The notes below the pieces were generated by a model. That model was not told the origin of the DNA and did no database searches. It was given only the letters and a program-made list of their open reading frames with translations. The position numbers were made by a program, and so were the translations under genes. From Polytrichum commune (lineage: Eukaryota > Streptophyta > Polytrichopsida > Polytrichales > Polytrichaceae): a DNA stretch of 64,000 bases. The DNA is taken from the NCBI GenBank assembly GCA_950295325.1, contig OX485803.1:61393554-61457553 (forward strand). The letters are read 5' to 3'. Below, piece after piece: positions 14,041 to 25,384 of the stretch (positions are counted from its first letter, which is position 1; each line of letters starts with the position of its first letter).

Positions 14041-15636
14041 ATGTGGAGACCTAGAACCCTCTACACTCTACGCTCCGTAGTATCACACCTGTGGCAACCA
14101 AAGTGCACATGATATTACGGAGTTTGGTAGTGTTCACATGGATGCGTGATACTATAGAATTAGTGAAGTGTGTGGCGTTATGGAACGACACAAAGCAGAT
14201 GTGAGGACACTTTGAATTCGTTCTCCTATCTGTCACCTACAGTAGTGCGGTCCACTCCACTTGGCCTTCCTGGGTGATGTGGCGGACGCATGCACCAACA
14301 TCCAACATATGGCATAGGAAGAAGAATAAGAAGGAGAAGGAGAAGAAGGTGACACTCCACATGTTGATACATGGCGCAATGCGAGGGTGTGGGTTGACTT
14401 CTTCGGTGGTTTGCATTAATGACACATTTCGTGATATAAGGGAGAGAAATGTGACGATAAGGAGCGAGATTTGAAATATGAACATCCGCTCCCTAGGGTT
14501 TTGGAATATTAGAGAGTGTGAGACATTATGGGGGTTGATGTTATGGAGTTTAGTGTACTTTTTGAGTGAAATGAACTGAAAGTGATTAAAAAACTATGGT
14601 ATGTTGATTTTCATTTGATTTGAATGGTAAGGTAGCCGACCCATTTCTGATCAATTAAGCAAATTAGCATAGATTTGGCGGTTTCATGACATTACTAAGC
14701 AGTGTGTGTTTGTTTTGTGGGCCCTGGGAATATAGCCATGGGACGTAAAACTTTGTGGAAAGGACTCGGATTCAGATTAAGCTCCTAACATCCCGTGGTT
14801 ATACTATTAGGGCCCATAGTTGCTTATGCCCCCTTCCCACCTGACTTTAGCTTAGCCCTAAAAGTTTGTTCTATAAACATGGCCTTCATACCATTGACAC
14901 TATCTAGTCCCGAGCCTAGTTGGCAAAGGACGTGGCAAGGTTTAAAGGCAAAGGTTTTAAACCCCAAGCACCAACCCTCCCATCAATACCTAGCGATGAG
15001 GCAAGAATGTAGGACCTTTAAAAGTGTGGCCTTTATGCCTTGTGATTGGTTCCTTTTAGTCATAGCGAAGAGGGCATGAGGAGCTTCATTAACAAAACCC
15101 CTTGGTTACAAACCTACCCTATTTCCAATCGCCAGTCGGTTACAAACCTAAGAGTACTTGATTCCCGTAATCGTTAATTGTGACACCTATATATTCCTGC
15201 AATCTAAACCTAGGTGTCAACTTAGGGCTCCAACCTAAATATAGATTTTGATAATGAGATGTCAACATTGATGAGAGGTTCATATTGTGCTGCACGATTT
15301 TGGGTTAGCCTAAGCTACAAAATTGGGATGGTGGTTAGAAATGAATTGGCTACCTTACACGACAAGATTTGTAGCATGCCAAGAAGACACATGTTACAAT
15401 GACATTGGACTATGTGCTAAAAATAGAAGCATCGTCTTAAGTTCAATAGTTCAATAGGAGGACCTTGAAGGATTGGCCAACACTAGACACCAGTTGGTGT
15501 TCCTCCCATCGGTGTCAAAAAGCTCAGGAAGTCTGGATGACAATAAAATGTAGATCTTTACATATTTACTAAGCATTTCTACCATGTTGGTCTTCACCCA
15601 ACATTCAAGGACCAGTGTCAGGGTAGTAGTCCAACA

Positions 15637-15652
15637 CCCCCCCCCCCCCCCC
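15637..15652. repeat. Poly-C tract
   Basis: A run of 16 C. Similar G or C runs occur near 16,555, 32,714, 52,010, 52,426 and 54,462. Such runs are prone to length error in assemblies. Confidence 0.95.
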
Positions 15653-15896
15653 GAGGTACGAGGGGATGACTTGCCAGCCAAGGCATGAATTATTAAAAAA
15701 TAAAATAAGAAAAAAATTGAAAAAAAAGAGGGACTGTGACGTGTGCCAAAAATGGTTGCAAGGGCTTAGGTTCCTCCTTGTTTTGGAATGATATTTGATT
15801 TTCAAGCTCAAACCTGAACTTGAACATGAAGTCATCGGATGTGGACATTGTCGATCTACAAGCTTGAAGCCTTGAACTGGTAAATTATCCCCCAAA

Positions 15897-15941
15897 AGCA
15901 AAAGCAAGAGCAAGAGCAAGAGCAAGAGCAAGAGCAAGAGC
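15897..15941. repeat. (GCAAGA)n microsatellite
   Basis: About seven near-perfect copies of a GCAAGA hexamer. On the minus strand it reads as poly-Leu, which explains the spurious open frame there. Confidence 0.95.
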
Positions 15942-17060
15942 CTTGAGACAAAAGCTCCTGGACCAGCTTGGGCACATGTAAGAGCTTAAATTCTTCTTCA
16001 TCCAGGCCCACTAACATAAGCTTGAGCTTGACGCTCTCGAGTTGTGTGTGGCAACTCCATGTAAGTTGTGTTGGTCAGCCATCCCAGATTCACTAGAATC
16101 TTCCTAACCTCTTAGAGAACGGTGCCCTAGAATGAATCTCGTGTAGCTGGGACTGGAAGTTGTCAAAGTTCAGGATAGCGTATTTACCCTGCGGCAATTA
16201 GCTAGGCAAGGCCTGCCATATTTCTCTCTCACCCAAACTTTTACTTGATCAATTCAGTGCACAATCTGAACGAGTCTAATAAGAGAAACACCCTTCCATG
16301 ATGGGTATTCAATCAACTTGGTAGCTACACCAACTATGATGTTTAGTGTCATGTGGTAGCTTTTCAGATGACACTTCTTAATATGATTAAGTGAGCAAGT
16401 TTTGTCATGGGCGAGGGATGAGTTCATCCATTGGCCAAAACCCTACCTTCTATTGTCAGCAATGTGTGATGAAATGTTGTCATGGATGATTAAAATTTTG
16501 GATGAAAAGTCATTTGGTAAGTGACAGTAATTACAACACTGTAAATCTATAATCCCCCCCCCCCAAATGTGCAAGGCATGACAACTAATGTTGGGTTAAC
16601 ATTTTAGTGTTGGTGACACTATACCGTGGTTTACAATTAGTATTGAGCAAGACAAGTAGAATTGGTGACACTCAACGTCATATTTGGTGTAGTACTCTCT
16701 GAATTGGGGTGGGTGTGTTTTGGCGGCAAGTCATTACCACTAGAGATATATGACCCCATTAGAGATAAGTTTCAATCACTACTTAAGAAGGTAATGAATC
16801 AAGGAGTCTCAGATCTTTCTTTTAATTGGATCGTCAAGTTGAAATTACCTCACGGAGGCCACCATACTCCAACACTCTAGGGAATTAGCCGGTTTGACAC
16901 CATCTTGATACACTTTTAGTCCCATTAACCTATTGACTTCCCGGACTCTAATTTCAATTTCCATTCATTTCATTTCCACTAGAGCAGGGTAGGCTATATG
17001 CCTTCGAACACCAAGGTGGATCGCTCTTCTCTCATGTCCACCGAAAGAAGCTTCCAGTCA

Positions 17061-17090
17061 GTATATACATATACATATACATATTTATAT
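17061..17090. repeat. (CATATA)n microsatellite
   Basis: Short ACATAT-type simple repeat. Confidence 0.9.
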
Positions 17091-20000
17091 CGACATTGAC
17101 GCTTTTGGCAAGAAAACTGTGCATTGCTAATGAAGGTTCTAGCTAGCACCGCTTGAACAAGCATGTACTGTACTACTTATACAGAGCCTCTAGCTCAACC
17201 TACGGTGTAAGCTTGATTATGTGCAAGCTTCTATGTGTATTTCTACCTAGGCTTAAGCCTATAAGTCTCTAGTATCACCTCAATCAGAAATGACCTTCAT
17301 TTGGGTGCTGGGTGCCTGAAATGGATGGGAAAGTCATGCATTAGCTGCAGTGCCAAGAATGTCAACACCAAAGATTCAAAGTTTTCAAAGAAGATTCAGC
17401 GTTCAATTCTAAGCAGCGTTGGCGAGAATGAAGAAATTGTATCACACATGAGCAAGTTAACTTATAATATACAGTGGTGGCAGAATATCATCCTGCCTAT
17501 TGCTCACTTTACGTGTCCCAGACTTCGACAAAGGTTCAGAGTAGATTCATTTCAACTACTATATTCAAAGTAGATTCACCATCATCAAGATTCAAAGCAG
17601 GTTTACCATCACCAAGATTCAATGTAGATTCATCATCGGCAAGATTCAAGTTGAATTCGGTCTCCGATTCTGGTCGTTGTACATGACCACTTGTGAAGTT
17701 AGCTTGAAGAAAAGTTGCAACAACTATGTTAACATATAGAGAGAGAGGACAGTTTCTGGCAGTGGTGCCATGGCCGAATGCCCAAGAACTTCCTGCTCAA
17801 TTTCCACAAAAAAAAAGGTCTAAGACTAGATTCAAGTGGAGGCCACAAACCAAAACCGGGAGGTTTTCATGAAAAGCCGTCTCGGACCGGAGAGGTGAAA
17901 CCATGTGTTTTGAAACTTGCGGTCACATTACATGTGCAAGTGAGTTGTCCTATTTCATACATTTGACGACATTTGTGGGGTTGAAGAGCCACAAGGTCTG
18001 ACACACTTCAAAGTTTGAGTTCTTAACAAATAGACCAAAATATTGATTTAGAGTGTATACAAACCGATGTTGCATTCTCATTGGCTCCCAAAATGGTGGG
18101 CGGTGTTTTTTCCCCAATAATTTTTCAAAAATGCCAATATGGTGGTGAGGCAAACCCCCATTCCCCCAATTCAATAGAGGATTTTTCAAAATGCTAAGAC
18201 GGGTGGCGTCACTGAGGGAAATCAACATTTTCAAAGCCTATGTGCCCCGCCCCCCTTCGATCCTTGTATACATATCCACATCATGTTGTGTTGTTGTAGT
18301 TGTACTCGTCGACTTGGGGCGCAACCATGGTCAACTACACAACTCCATTACCTTGCATAGGTTTAAGTGAAAGTGATTCAAAACTATATACTAATTTGAA
18401 TTTTGTGAAGGAAAAAAATCATAAACATTTGAAAAACACATTCATCTACACAACCAAACAATTTATGTTGACAAAAAGAATTCCAAAGGAGGGCCTACAT
18501 ATTTCTGAAGACGGTGCAAATAGTGTGCAAGTAGGTATATTGAACATGTAATTGTCTAAAATATGTTTGAAACATGATAAAATAACATTATATGATATTT
18601 TTGCAGAATTTTGTAATGGTGCCCTCACGGTACTAATGAATTCAAGTAATCTAAAAAAGGAATCCACCTTCAAAATATTTAAGGTCATGAAATTTACGTC
18701 CAAAACCAAATTTAGTCATTACCTTTTGAACAATACTTTTGATGATAATTTCTAAAGCTCTCATCTTGATATTTTATATTTGAGTACCTAACACAACAAT
18801 AGAGGGCATCATGAAAAGAAAATCCAATTTAAACAACAATTTGCTACTACTTTGAGGCGTTTGACCAAAAAACACAGTATATAGTACACATAGGGGAGAG
18901 GTATTTCTTTTCTCATGTGTGTACCTAAAAGCCTATGTAGAATTTTGAAGTAAAGGTATGCATGTACAAAGGTGACCCCTAAAGTTAGAGAAAAATTGAC
19001 ACTATATGTGATAGTTTCATCCAATTTATATTTTTCTCCAAAAGACATAGGTTTGAAGCTTTAGGGTCAATTTATTATGAGTTACATCATGTGAATGAAA
19101 AAAATGTTCAATGGTTTTGTTATTGAAAAATGAAAGTGAAAGTGTATACCAAAGGCCTTGTTATTTTCATCATTTATAGTTTGTGCATATAGTGGAAGCA
19201 AATATCACATTGAATTGAAAAGCTTGGTATAAAAAATACATCGATCCATTTTCTAGCCTATCTTTGGTACGTATACATTTTTTTTTTCTCATAAATTTCT
19301 TGTATATAAAGGAGTTTTGTTTTACAATCACCCATGCACATCAACTAGGTTTCAAATGAAGAGTCCAAGCCCTACAGTCTAATTTGCACATAATGAAGAA
19401 AAAAATATCATTTAGGATATCCAATGAGCATCAATTCAAGAACATGAAACTTGATATTCATCTTGACTTCAAAAATAGCAAGCTCGACTCCAATGATCCT
19501 CATTCGGGAAGTTTGATTTGATCAAGAATGCTTTTCTCTTTTCTATGGATTTGCAAACTCATGCATACTCTAAAATGCAAAAAATGCCCACAATTATACA
19601 CACTAACACCTTCATTATAATAAGACCCTTATGGGTTGTAGCATAAAGAAATTTCTTATATTGTACAATTGGGCTAGTTCAATATTAGAATTGCATATAA
19701 TAGGTGCACCACCCACACCAAACCCCCATTCATACCCAACCCTAATTTAGAAGTAAAAACATTTGGGTTTACAAAATGCAACAATGGATTCCCAATGGCT
19801 TCCATGCCACATGGACAAATATACTATACTCCAAACCCTACTATCTCATCAAGGATGGGAAATACTACACCATCATCATTACAACTGGCATAGGTGGTTC
19901 CATTTAGCCCACAACCACGAGAAGTTTCCTTGACCTCATACAAGGTTCACAAACCCATGAAGACTTCTCACACCTTGCCATCATATATTCAACTCACATA

Positions 20001-20299
20001 ATCTTAAACAAAAGAAGAAGAAAAAAGAAACAAAGAAACAAACCCCAATCCTTTTAGACGAAAAATCACTAAGCTTCCATAGATTCAATCCTCACCCATG
20101 GTCGACCTATTGACAACTTGGACAAAGCTATCCCCACCCCCCTCCTACCCATGTGGGCAAGGGTAGGAGATGGCACACGGACATTGTCTATTAGTGTGAA
20201 AGATATTGACATTCTATTCTTTTCTTCTCCCCCTCCTCCTCCGCTATTGTTGCTTATCTCATTCGACACAAAAAACACATAAAATTTGAATACAAAATT

Positions 20300-20303
20300 C
20301 CAT
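20300..20303. repeat. Left target-site duplication (CCAT), outer element
   Basis: CCAT directly abuts the left inverted repeat, and the same four bases abut the right one at 63,739-63,742. Four bases alone could match by chance, but the inner element also has a 4-bp duplication at exactly equivalent positions. Confidence 0.65.
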
Positions 20304-20331
20304 AACACGATATTAAACATTATGGGACTTT
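20304..20331 (+). repeat. Left terminal inverted repeat, outer element
   Basis: Starts AACACGATATTAAACATTAT and ends GGGACTTT. It matches the reverse complement of 63,711-63,738 at 27 of 28 positions (C versus T at position 5). A TGGGACT heptamer at offset 19 recurs directly at 20,342, exactly 19 bp on. The inner element has the same arrangement with TGAGACT/TGAGACA. Confidence 0.9.
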
Positions 20332-20363
20332 AGGGTAATTTTGGGACTTTTGTGATGTAAGTC

Positions 20364-20413
20364 GGGAACTTATTGAGAACCCATTGGGAGCTTATTGGGA
20401 ACTCACAGGGAAC
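20364..20413 (+). repeat. Left subterminal GGGAAC repeats, outer element
   Basis: GGGAAC occurs at 20,364, 20,397 and 20,408, with related GAGAACCC and TTGGGAGC between. The right end has the same motif in the opposite orientation (63,461-63,660), so both sets point inwards. Such subterminal repeats are usual transposase-binding sites in DNA transposons. Confidence 0.75.
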
Positions 20414-20732
20414 ATGCTGGGCAGAACACATGCGACACAAATACTGTTTGATTCCAATGGTTGTTTGCATTAGCCATTTGGGTATCCAATGACATGCAGC
20501 CACTGGGGACCTTAGTGATGGGTCCCCACTAAGTGCCATAATGGTGAGACTCATAATCATAAATAAATTGTCATACAATATGGGAATTGCACCCACAAAT
20601 GTCCTTCAATGAAACACTGGATCTATGCTGGGAGATATGTAAATTTTTCATGTTGTGCTAAGTATAAAATCTTGCAAATTGGCTGATCTGGAAGTACTCT
20701 ACATTTGTACATTGGCATTCGTAAACTATGAA

Positions 20733-21596
20733 TTACTGATTGGCCAAGGACTCAAAGATGTTCTCCAAATGAGGCTTGATTTCTAAAGATTGTTCCCACG
20801 TAACTTTCTCCATGAACACCAAGTCTGGGATCCTGCTCTCGATATATGCCAATTGTTGAGAGTCAAACCCAATATTTTGTGCCGCAAGCACCACCATCTC
20901 AAGGTTGTATATGCGATCGCTGAGCAACAGACACTTCGTATATCTCTCTAGAGCAGTGGTCATGGTCGTTTGTAGTCTCATAAACTTACCCGTAACTTCA
21001 TCAATCTCCGCAGCTAAGTAGTTAAACTCCTCATGAATTGTACGCTCTCCCATTGGGGGCTCCATCAGGCCTCTTTCCTCATCATGACGTTGTGCCAAAT
21101 GACATGATTCCAACATCGCTGTGATTGGGAGGTTCTCCTCCCTATTGTCATAGACATGGTTCACCATTGCTTCTGAATGAGGATGGAGTAGGTCATCTAA
21201 ATGAGGTAGGATTTCTTGAGTGGCTTCCCACATAGTGTTCTCTATCAAGTACAAATCTGGTACACGTTGTTGGAGGAACTCCACTTGTGGGATGGTGAGC
21301 CCTATATCAATAGTTGCATGCACCAATCTCCCAAGCATGTGTGCATCCATTCCAACCAAGCGGCATCCTTGATATCTATCTAGCGCAGTGGTCATATTCG
21401 TTTGTAGTTGCATGAACCGTTCCGTGCAGACATCAATTTCATTGGCTAAGTTGATAAACTCGTCGTCCATACTTCTCATTTCCATTGTAGGGTCTAACGG
21501 GCGATCCGGATCAACTGTTTGCAATCTCCGGATCCACTCCCCAAATCCAGTTGGCCGGGGAGCTGGGGAGGGGGCGGGACGCCCATCCACGACTTC
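20733..21596 (-). CDS. Outer giant gene, last exon: duplicated helical domain
   Basis: This is a 287-residue open exon on the minus strand; the start is set by a good acceptor (AATCAG then GAAGTC). It contains two tandem copies of a roughly 100-residue, probably all-helical unit. Each copy has the pattern D/EEF..LA.EID....RFM.LQT.MTTAL.RY, followed about 50 residues later by a VPDL..(I/M)E...WE segment and a PHL motif. I do not recognise the domain. No counterpart was found in the inner element. It may be the last exon of the giant gene or a separate small gene, because its link to the preceding exon (22,104-22,583) could not be fixed. The frame is intact. Confidence 0.6.
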   Translation of the reverse strand, partial: EVVDGRPAPSPAPRPTGFGEWIRRLQTVDPDRPLDPTMEMRSMDDEFINLANEIDVCTERFMQLQTNMTTALDRYQGCRLVGMDAHMLGRLVHATIDIGLTIPQVEFLQQRVPDLYLIENTMWEATQEILPHLDDLLHPHSEAMVNHVYDNREENLPITAMLESCHLAQRHDEERGLMEPPMGERTIHEEFNYLAAEIDEVTGKFMRLQTTMTTALERYTKCLLLSDRIYNLEMVVLAAQNIGFDSQQLAYIESRIPDLVFMEKVTWEQSLEIKPHLENIFESLANQ

Positions 21597-21689
21597 CTGA
21601 TTTGTACGAACACATGTGATTAATGCAGCAACATATAAGGGCAGATTAACAGGGTCCACACATCTGTAGCTACCGTGGACGTGTTTAGG

Positions 21690-21975
21690 CAAGACATACA
21701 TGCTTTATACATTGCGACCAGTCATGCCAGTGTTTGGGCAAGACACGTAGGTTCCATACATTGGGAGCTTTTGTGTGAAGTATTGTTGCAAGACAAACAA
21801 GAACCATACATTGCGACCAGTCATCGAAGTGGTTGGGCAAGACAAATAGGTTCCATACATTGGGAGCTTCCGTGTGAAGTATTGTTGCAAGACAAACAGG
21901 AACCATACATTGGGAGCAATCATGCACTTGCGATTGAAGGACAAATAAGTTCCATACATTGGGAGCATGGTTGAC
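21690..21975 (+). repeat. Tandem repeat between exons of the outer giant gene
   Basis: Units of about 50-105 bp are built around AAGACAAAC/TAGGTTCCATACATTGGGAGC and AGGAACCATACATTG. GGTTCC and GGAACC alternate, resembling single arms of the family A palindrome. The tract lies in a probable intron. Confidence 0.7.
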
Positions 21976-22103
21976 ATCTGTACCGACTTGGCGGAAAACA
22001 ATGCATTGGGTAGTGGAAGTGTTTGGCCACCTTGTATATATCAAGTATTCCATTAACAACTGGGTACAATATGTATTCCCGCACACATTTGACACATGAT
22101 GGT

Positions 22104-22583
22104 TCAACTTCTAGCATATTTAGGGTACAAACGGAAGATTTGTCCATCACAGGGAAGGCTCCCCTTTAGGGCATCTAAGGTGAGGCTAACCATTGGCGGA
22201 CCGGGTTGAGGGGGTGTGATGTTGGCAAGGTCAGCCAATCCAGCCTGCAATAGATGGACACCTCTTGAATTAGGGCCTCGTGACTCGATAAGAGCAATTT
22301 GATGCTCGCGGGTAGCAAAGGGTCGCGGGGGGGTCATATTGACGTCAGCAACCTGTGCGTTCAAAACAATCGTTGGTACTGTGGTAGTAACGGGTTGTGG
22401 GTCATATGTTTTGCCAATGCTCGCCAATCCAGCATGCAACATTTGAACACCCCTTGAATTAGGGCCCCTTGATTCAATAAGAGAAATTTGGTACTCGCGT
22501 GTAGAGGTGGAGCGTACGATGGGCAACGTATCAGAAGGGGGTGCAGACTCTTCCACTGCGGGTTCCATGTTGAGATCAACACC
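22104..22583 (-). CDS. Outer giant gene, exon 8: duplicated SRG-containing repeat
   Basis: Begins after the acceptor GTGCAG in the same phase as the preceding exon. The encoded segment holds two nearly identical copies of a roughly 30-residue unit, TRE(Y/H)QI(S/A)LIESRGPNSRG followed by V..L.AGLA, separated by about 30 residues. The inner element's final exon has a single related YSRGAEIF..VEAMRAKEAA segment, so the duplication seems specific to the outer copy. The function is unknown. The open frame ends at 22,104. A donor that would join it cleanly to the exon at 21,596 was not found, so this may be the natural end of the gene. Confidence 0.55.
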   Translation of the reverse strand, partial: GVDLNMEPAVEESAPPSDTLPIVRSTSTREYQISLIESRGPNSRGVQMLHAGLASIGKTYDPQPVTTTVPTIVLNAQVADVNMTPPRPFATREHQIALIESRGPNSRGVHLLQAGLADLANITPPQPGPPMVSLTLDALKGSLPCDGQIFRLYPKYARS

Positions 22584-22831
22584 CTGCACGGTGACAAAGG
22601 GACAAGCAGGCTCTGATTTACTAATTTACATTTTTGTCGCCATACATACATATGATTTGCAACTGAGCCTGATTTTATGCCCCACACACACTGGTGCAGC
22701 TGAAGCACAATTCCATACACATTCACAAAAATTTATACAAATGAGCCTCAATTGGAAATGAAATGTGTGTTTGATATTACAATAACATGTACACAATAAC
22801 ATTGTCAAAGTGTGAAATAACTTAAAATTAC

Positions 22832-23026
22832 CATAGGGGATCCATGAGTCCATTGCGAGTGGTGCAAGTGGTCTTCAGAGTGACAGGTCTTCACTGGTGG
22901 CATCTCCAATGTCTTGCTGGATTATGAAATGTGTTTCGCCGCGATTAGACTGCGTGAATGCCCCGATGTCGGGCAGACAAAAGCAGAGGGCGTGGAACTG
23001 GAAGGTGTGTACCCAGCAGAAGGAAA
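22832..23026 (-). pseudogene. Outer giant gene, exon 7 with in-frame stop
   Basis: This short Ser/Pro-rich exon of 65 codons is bounded by TCTCCAG at its start and ATG|GTAATT at its end, and is phase-compatible with the exons on both sides. One in-frame TAA lies at 22,922-22,924. A single C-to-T change from CAA would explain it. Exon assignment rests on splice signals and phase only. Confidence 0.45.
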
Positions 23027-23086
23027 CTGGAGATACCATAAAATACAATGTTACATGCCATACAATACTACTTATTTATTTCCTAC

Positions 23087-23946
23087 TTCTAGTGGAGCGA
23101 GTTCTAGAGGTTGCAACTCAAGGTCCATTGAACCTACTTATTTAGGTACTATTTCCATTGGCTTGAGTTCTACGGGTTGCAACTCGGGTCCATTGAACTT
23201 GTTGGATTGCATAACTGCCATCTTGACTGCATCGTTATGCGGTATAGGTTGTTGCCCAAATCTATGTCTGACCACAAAATCGCGTGTGTCAGACATTGGT
23301 GAGTAGTACAATGATTCAAAGAAAGGGAGGAGAACCTTCATCATGTCTGCGTCATGGACCCGATTATTTGTGAACGAATTCGGAAATATACCACACTCGT
23401 CCGGATTGCAAACAGATTTGTAAGGGCAATCATCTACTAGAATGGTGTTTGACTCTGCAGCTGTAATCCTCCCATAATCGAAAGATATAGGTGGCCACCA
23501 AAACTTCCTGACCAAACTCTTCAAAAACAATGGAGTTGTTGGCTTCAAAGGGTTCGTCACGACATTGTCCCACATGTCCTTGAATGTGGTGCAATCCTCT
23601 TGGCCAAGTACTAAAGCTGGTTTTGGCAGCCCAGCAAATAGATACTCCACCACAAGGTCGACAGTTGATTTTTTCATGGATGACCATATGCAAAGATGAA
23701 ACATTGTGGACATCCGGTACCAAAACACCTTGTATCCCAGTCTAGGGAGGACAACCTTGGGCCCTACCAAGGCAGGAAGTTTGTCCGCCGCACGATCGTG
23801 CATTACCCAAGTGGGGACAGTCCCCATATTGCTGTGACGGGGGGTACAGTGGCAAAATATGCCGTTTAAATCGAACACCACAATGAACCTCTTGGCGGGC
23901 AATGCAGCAGGCGCCTGCCGACAAGAATCCAATGTGAGCTTCTGAA
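23087..23946 (-). pseudogene. Outer giant gene, exon 6: FCP1-type HAD domain
   Basis: This is a recognisable FCP1/NIF homology domain of the HAD phosphatase fold. Motif I is VVFDLNGIFCHC, with the nucleophile-position Asp kept but the second Asp of DxDx(T/V) replaced by Asn. Motif II is WSSMKKSTVDLVVEYLF. Motif III is NTILVDDCPYKSVCNP, followed by GIFPNSF. The DLNG form and the LVDDxPYK block match a plant FCP1-like group I know, related to RNA polymerase II CTD phosphatases. Loss of the second Asp makes phosphatase activity doubtful, so a binding role is possible. A TAA at 23,138-23,140 interrupts the tail; the frame continues beyond it with a repeat of the G-x-ELQPxEL segment. The upstream splice boundary is uncertain. 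Confidence 0.75.
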
Positions 23947-23959
23947 ATTTGCTAAAATG

Positions 23960-24331
23960 AACTAAACAAAGAATGACCTTGCAAATCTAGGCATGATAGA
24001 ACAGACCATTAATGACTTGATTGTGCTGATTTGTAATCCACGTGTGGTATGCGAGACGTATGGGCGAACTCGAACGTGCATGGATTTATGGGCCCGGACC
24101 AATACCTCGTAGTGTATCGGATTGAATTCCCATCGAGCAGAGTACCCTAAGGAAGGATCTTCAGGATACTTAGACATTAGTCTTTTAGCACACGCAATTC
24201 TCATCTCCCTTGTGAATACGCGGATAGGCCTATTGACCTTTGGGTAGGTGTCATCGTAAACAAAGAGCTTATCATAGGACAATGTGTTTTGGTATAGGCG
24301 CATCCACAGGCGTTATCGAGTGTTGTGGACC
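23960..24331 (-). pseudogene. Outer giant gene, exon 5 (probable frameshift)
   Basis: After the acceptor GTTCAG at 24,332 the phase-0 frame reads 19 codons to a TGA. A second frame, open from about 24,303, then carries a well-composed sequence including LSYDKLFVYDDTYPKVNRPI and ARWEFNPIHYEVLVRAH. I infer a frameshift near 24,290. No homologous segment was found in the inner element, and no known domain is recognised. The end of the exon and the short gap to the FCP1 exon are unresolved. Confidence 0.4.
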
Positions 24332-24438
24332 CTGAACCCAAAACTACGCGACGATAAATTAAAGAGAAGTGAAAACGTTGAAATAGGAATATGTAAATCA
24401 ATATTAATAACCTTGAGTCCGGGATGGAGGAAACTTAC

Positions 24439-25116
24439 ATTAACATGACTAGGCACCACTTTGGCAAGAGCGGCACGCCGTTTGTCCTCATCTTGATTGT
24501 TGTGCATCGTCCGGAAATCGTGGACATCGGTGTTGTCAAATACGGGGTGGGGAGCCTTGTCGCCGCGTGGCCAACGTGTCAAATACCTCTTCACTGCTTG
24601 TGGGGCATTTTTAGTGGCTTCTGGACTGTGGCAGTCCAACGGGATGATATTGACGGCACTCGACGATGCCTGCACCTTCGGAGGAATCTCTGTATTACCA
24701 ACCACTACGGCGAGATTTGATACGTTGTCGACGACAGCTAGTGTTGGCTGGACAGACTCCAGCTCGGAGGGCCTAAGTGGAGGCTCAGTACAATGTGCCA
24801 CTGGGAGGACATAGTCCGTCCCACCAGTTGGTAAGATTTTCCTCCGCGGTGATCGTATTGGCGATAATGGACTATCACTCATAGTGATGATTGATGGCAC
24901 ATCTTGACTGGGAGAGGGGTCTAAGTCTGTAGGTGGAGCACGCTTCTGCACCGTTGCTGTTGTTGCGTTTACGGGACCCATAACGGGCGAGAGTGGCATG
25001 GGATCGTCGTTGATAGCAGGTGACGTTCGAGGAGACAATATTGCAGAGTGTGGTGGATCCACTTGTTCTGGGTTCTGCAAGGAAGCCTGTGAATTGCAAG
25101 ACATCATTAAAGACAC
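24439..25116 (-). CDS. Outer giant gene, exon 4: Pro/Ser-rich linker
   Basis: An intact 226-codon exon between acceptor GCATTCAG and donor AAT|GTAAGT, both consensus and both phase 0. The encoded segment is Pro/Ser/Val-rich with repeated SP motifs (for example LSPIRSPRRK) and a basic-acidic end (RWPRGDKAPHPVF then DEDKRRAALAKVVPSHVN). It appears to be a disordered linker ahead of the FCP1-like domain. SP dipeptides beside an FCP1-like domain recall CTD-type phospho-sites, but this is speculation. Confidence 0.6.
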
Positions 25117-25384
25117 CTGAATGCAAAATAGATACTACATGTCCAAGCTAAAAGATTATACTTTATTTATAATAAATTGTGGCACATATGGCCTCATCTT
25201 CCCACAAGGGATGAATTCTACACTATCCTATCTAAATGTATTGAAGAAATAGGCGTCCTAGTCGACAAGAGGCTTCAAGATGCCGCGCCGTCTCCGACCT
25301 GGATCAAACATCCAGGTGGAGATTCAGTCACTTGAACAGGGTCAAAAGAAAGTAATTAAAATGAGACGGGGTTTGAATACTTAC

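Larger units (their letters stand above)
14041..20299. other. Gene-free flank left of the outer transposon
   Basis: No supportable gene. The stretch contains homopolymer and simple-sequence tracts (listed separately) and AT-rich DNA. The open frames are short and without motifs. Confidence 0.5.
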
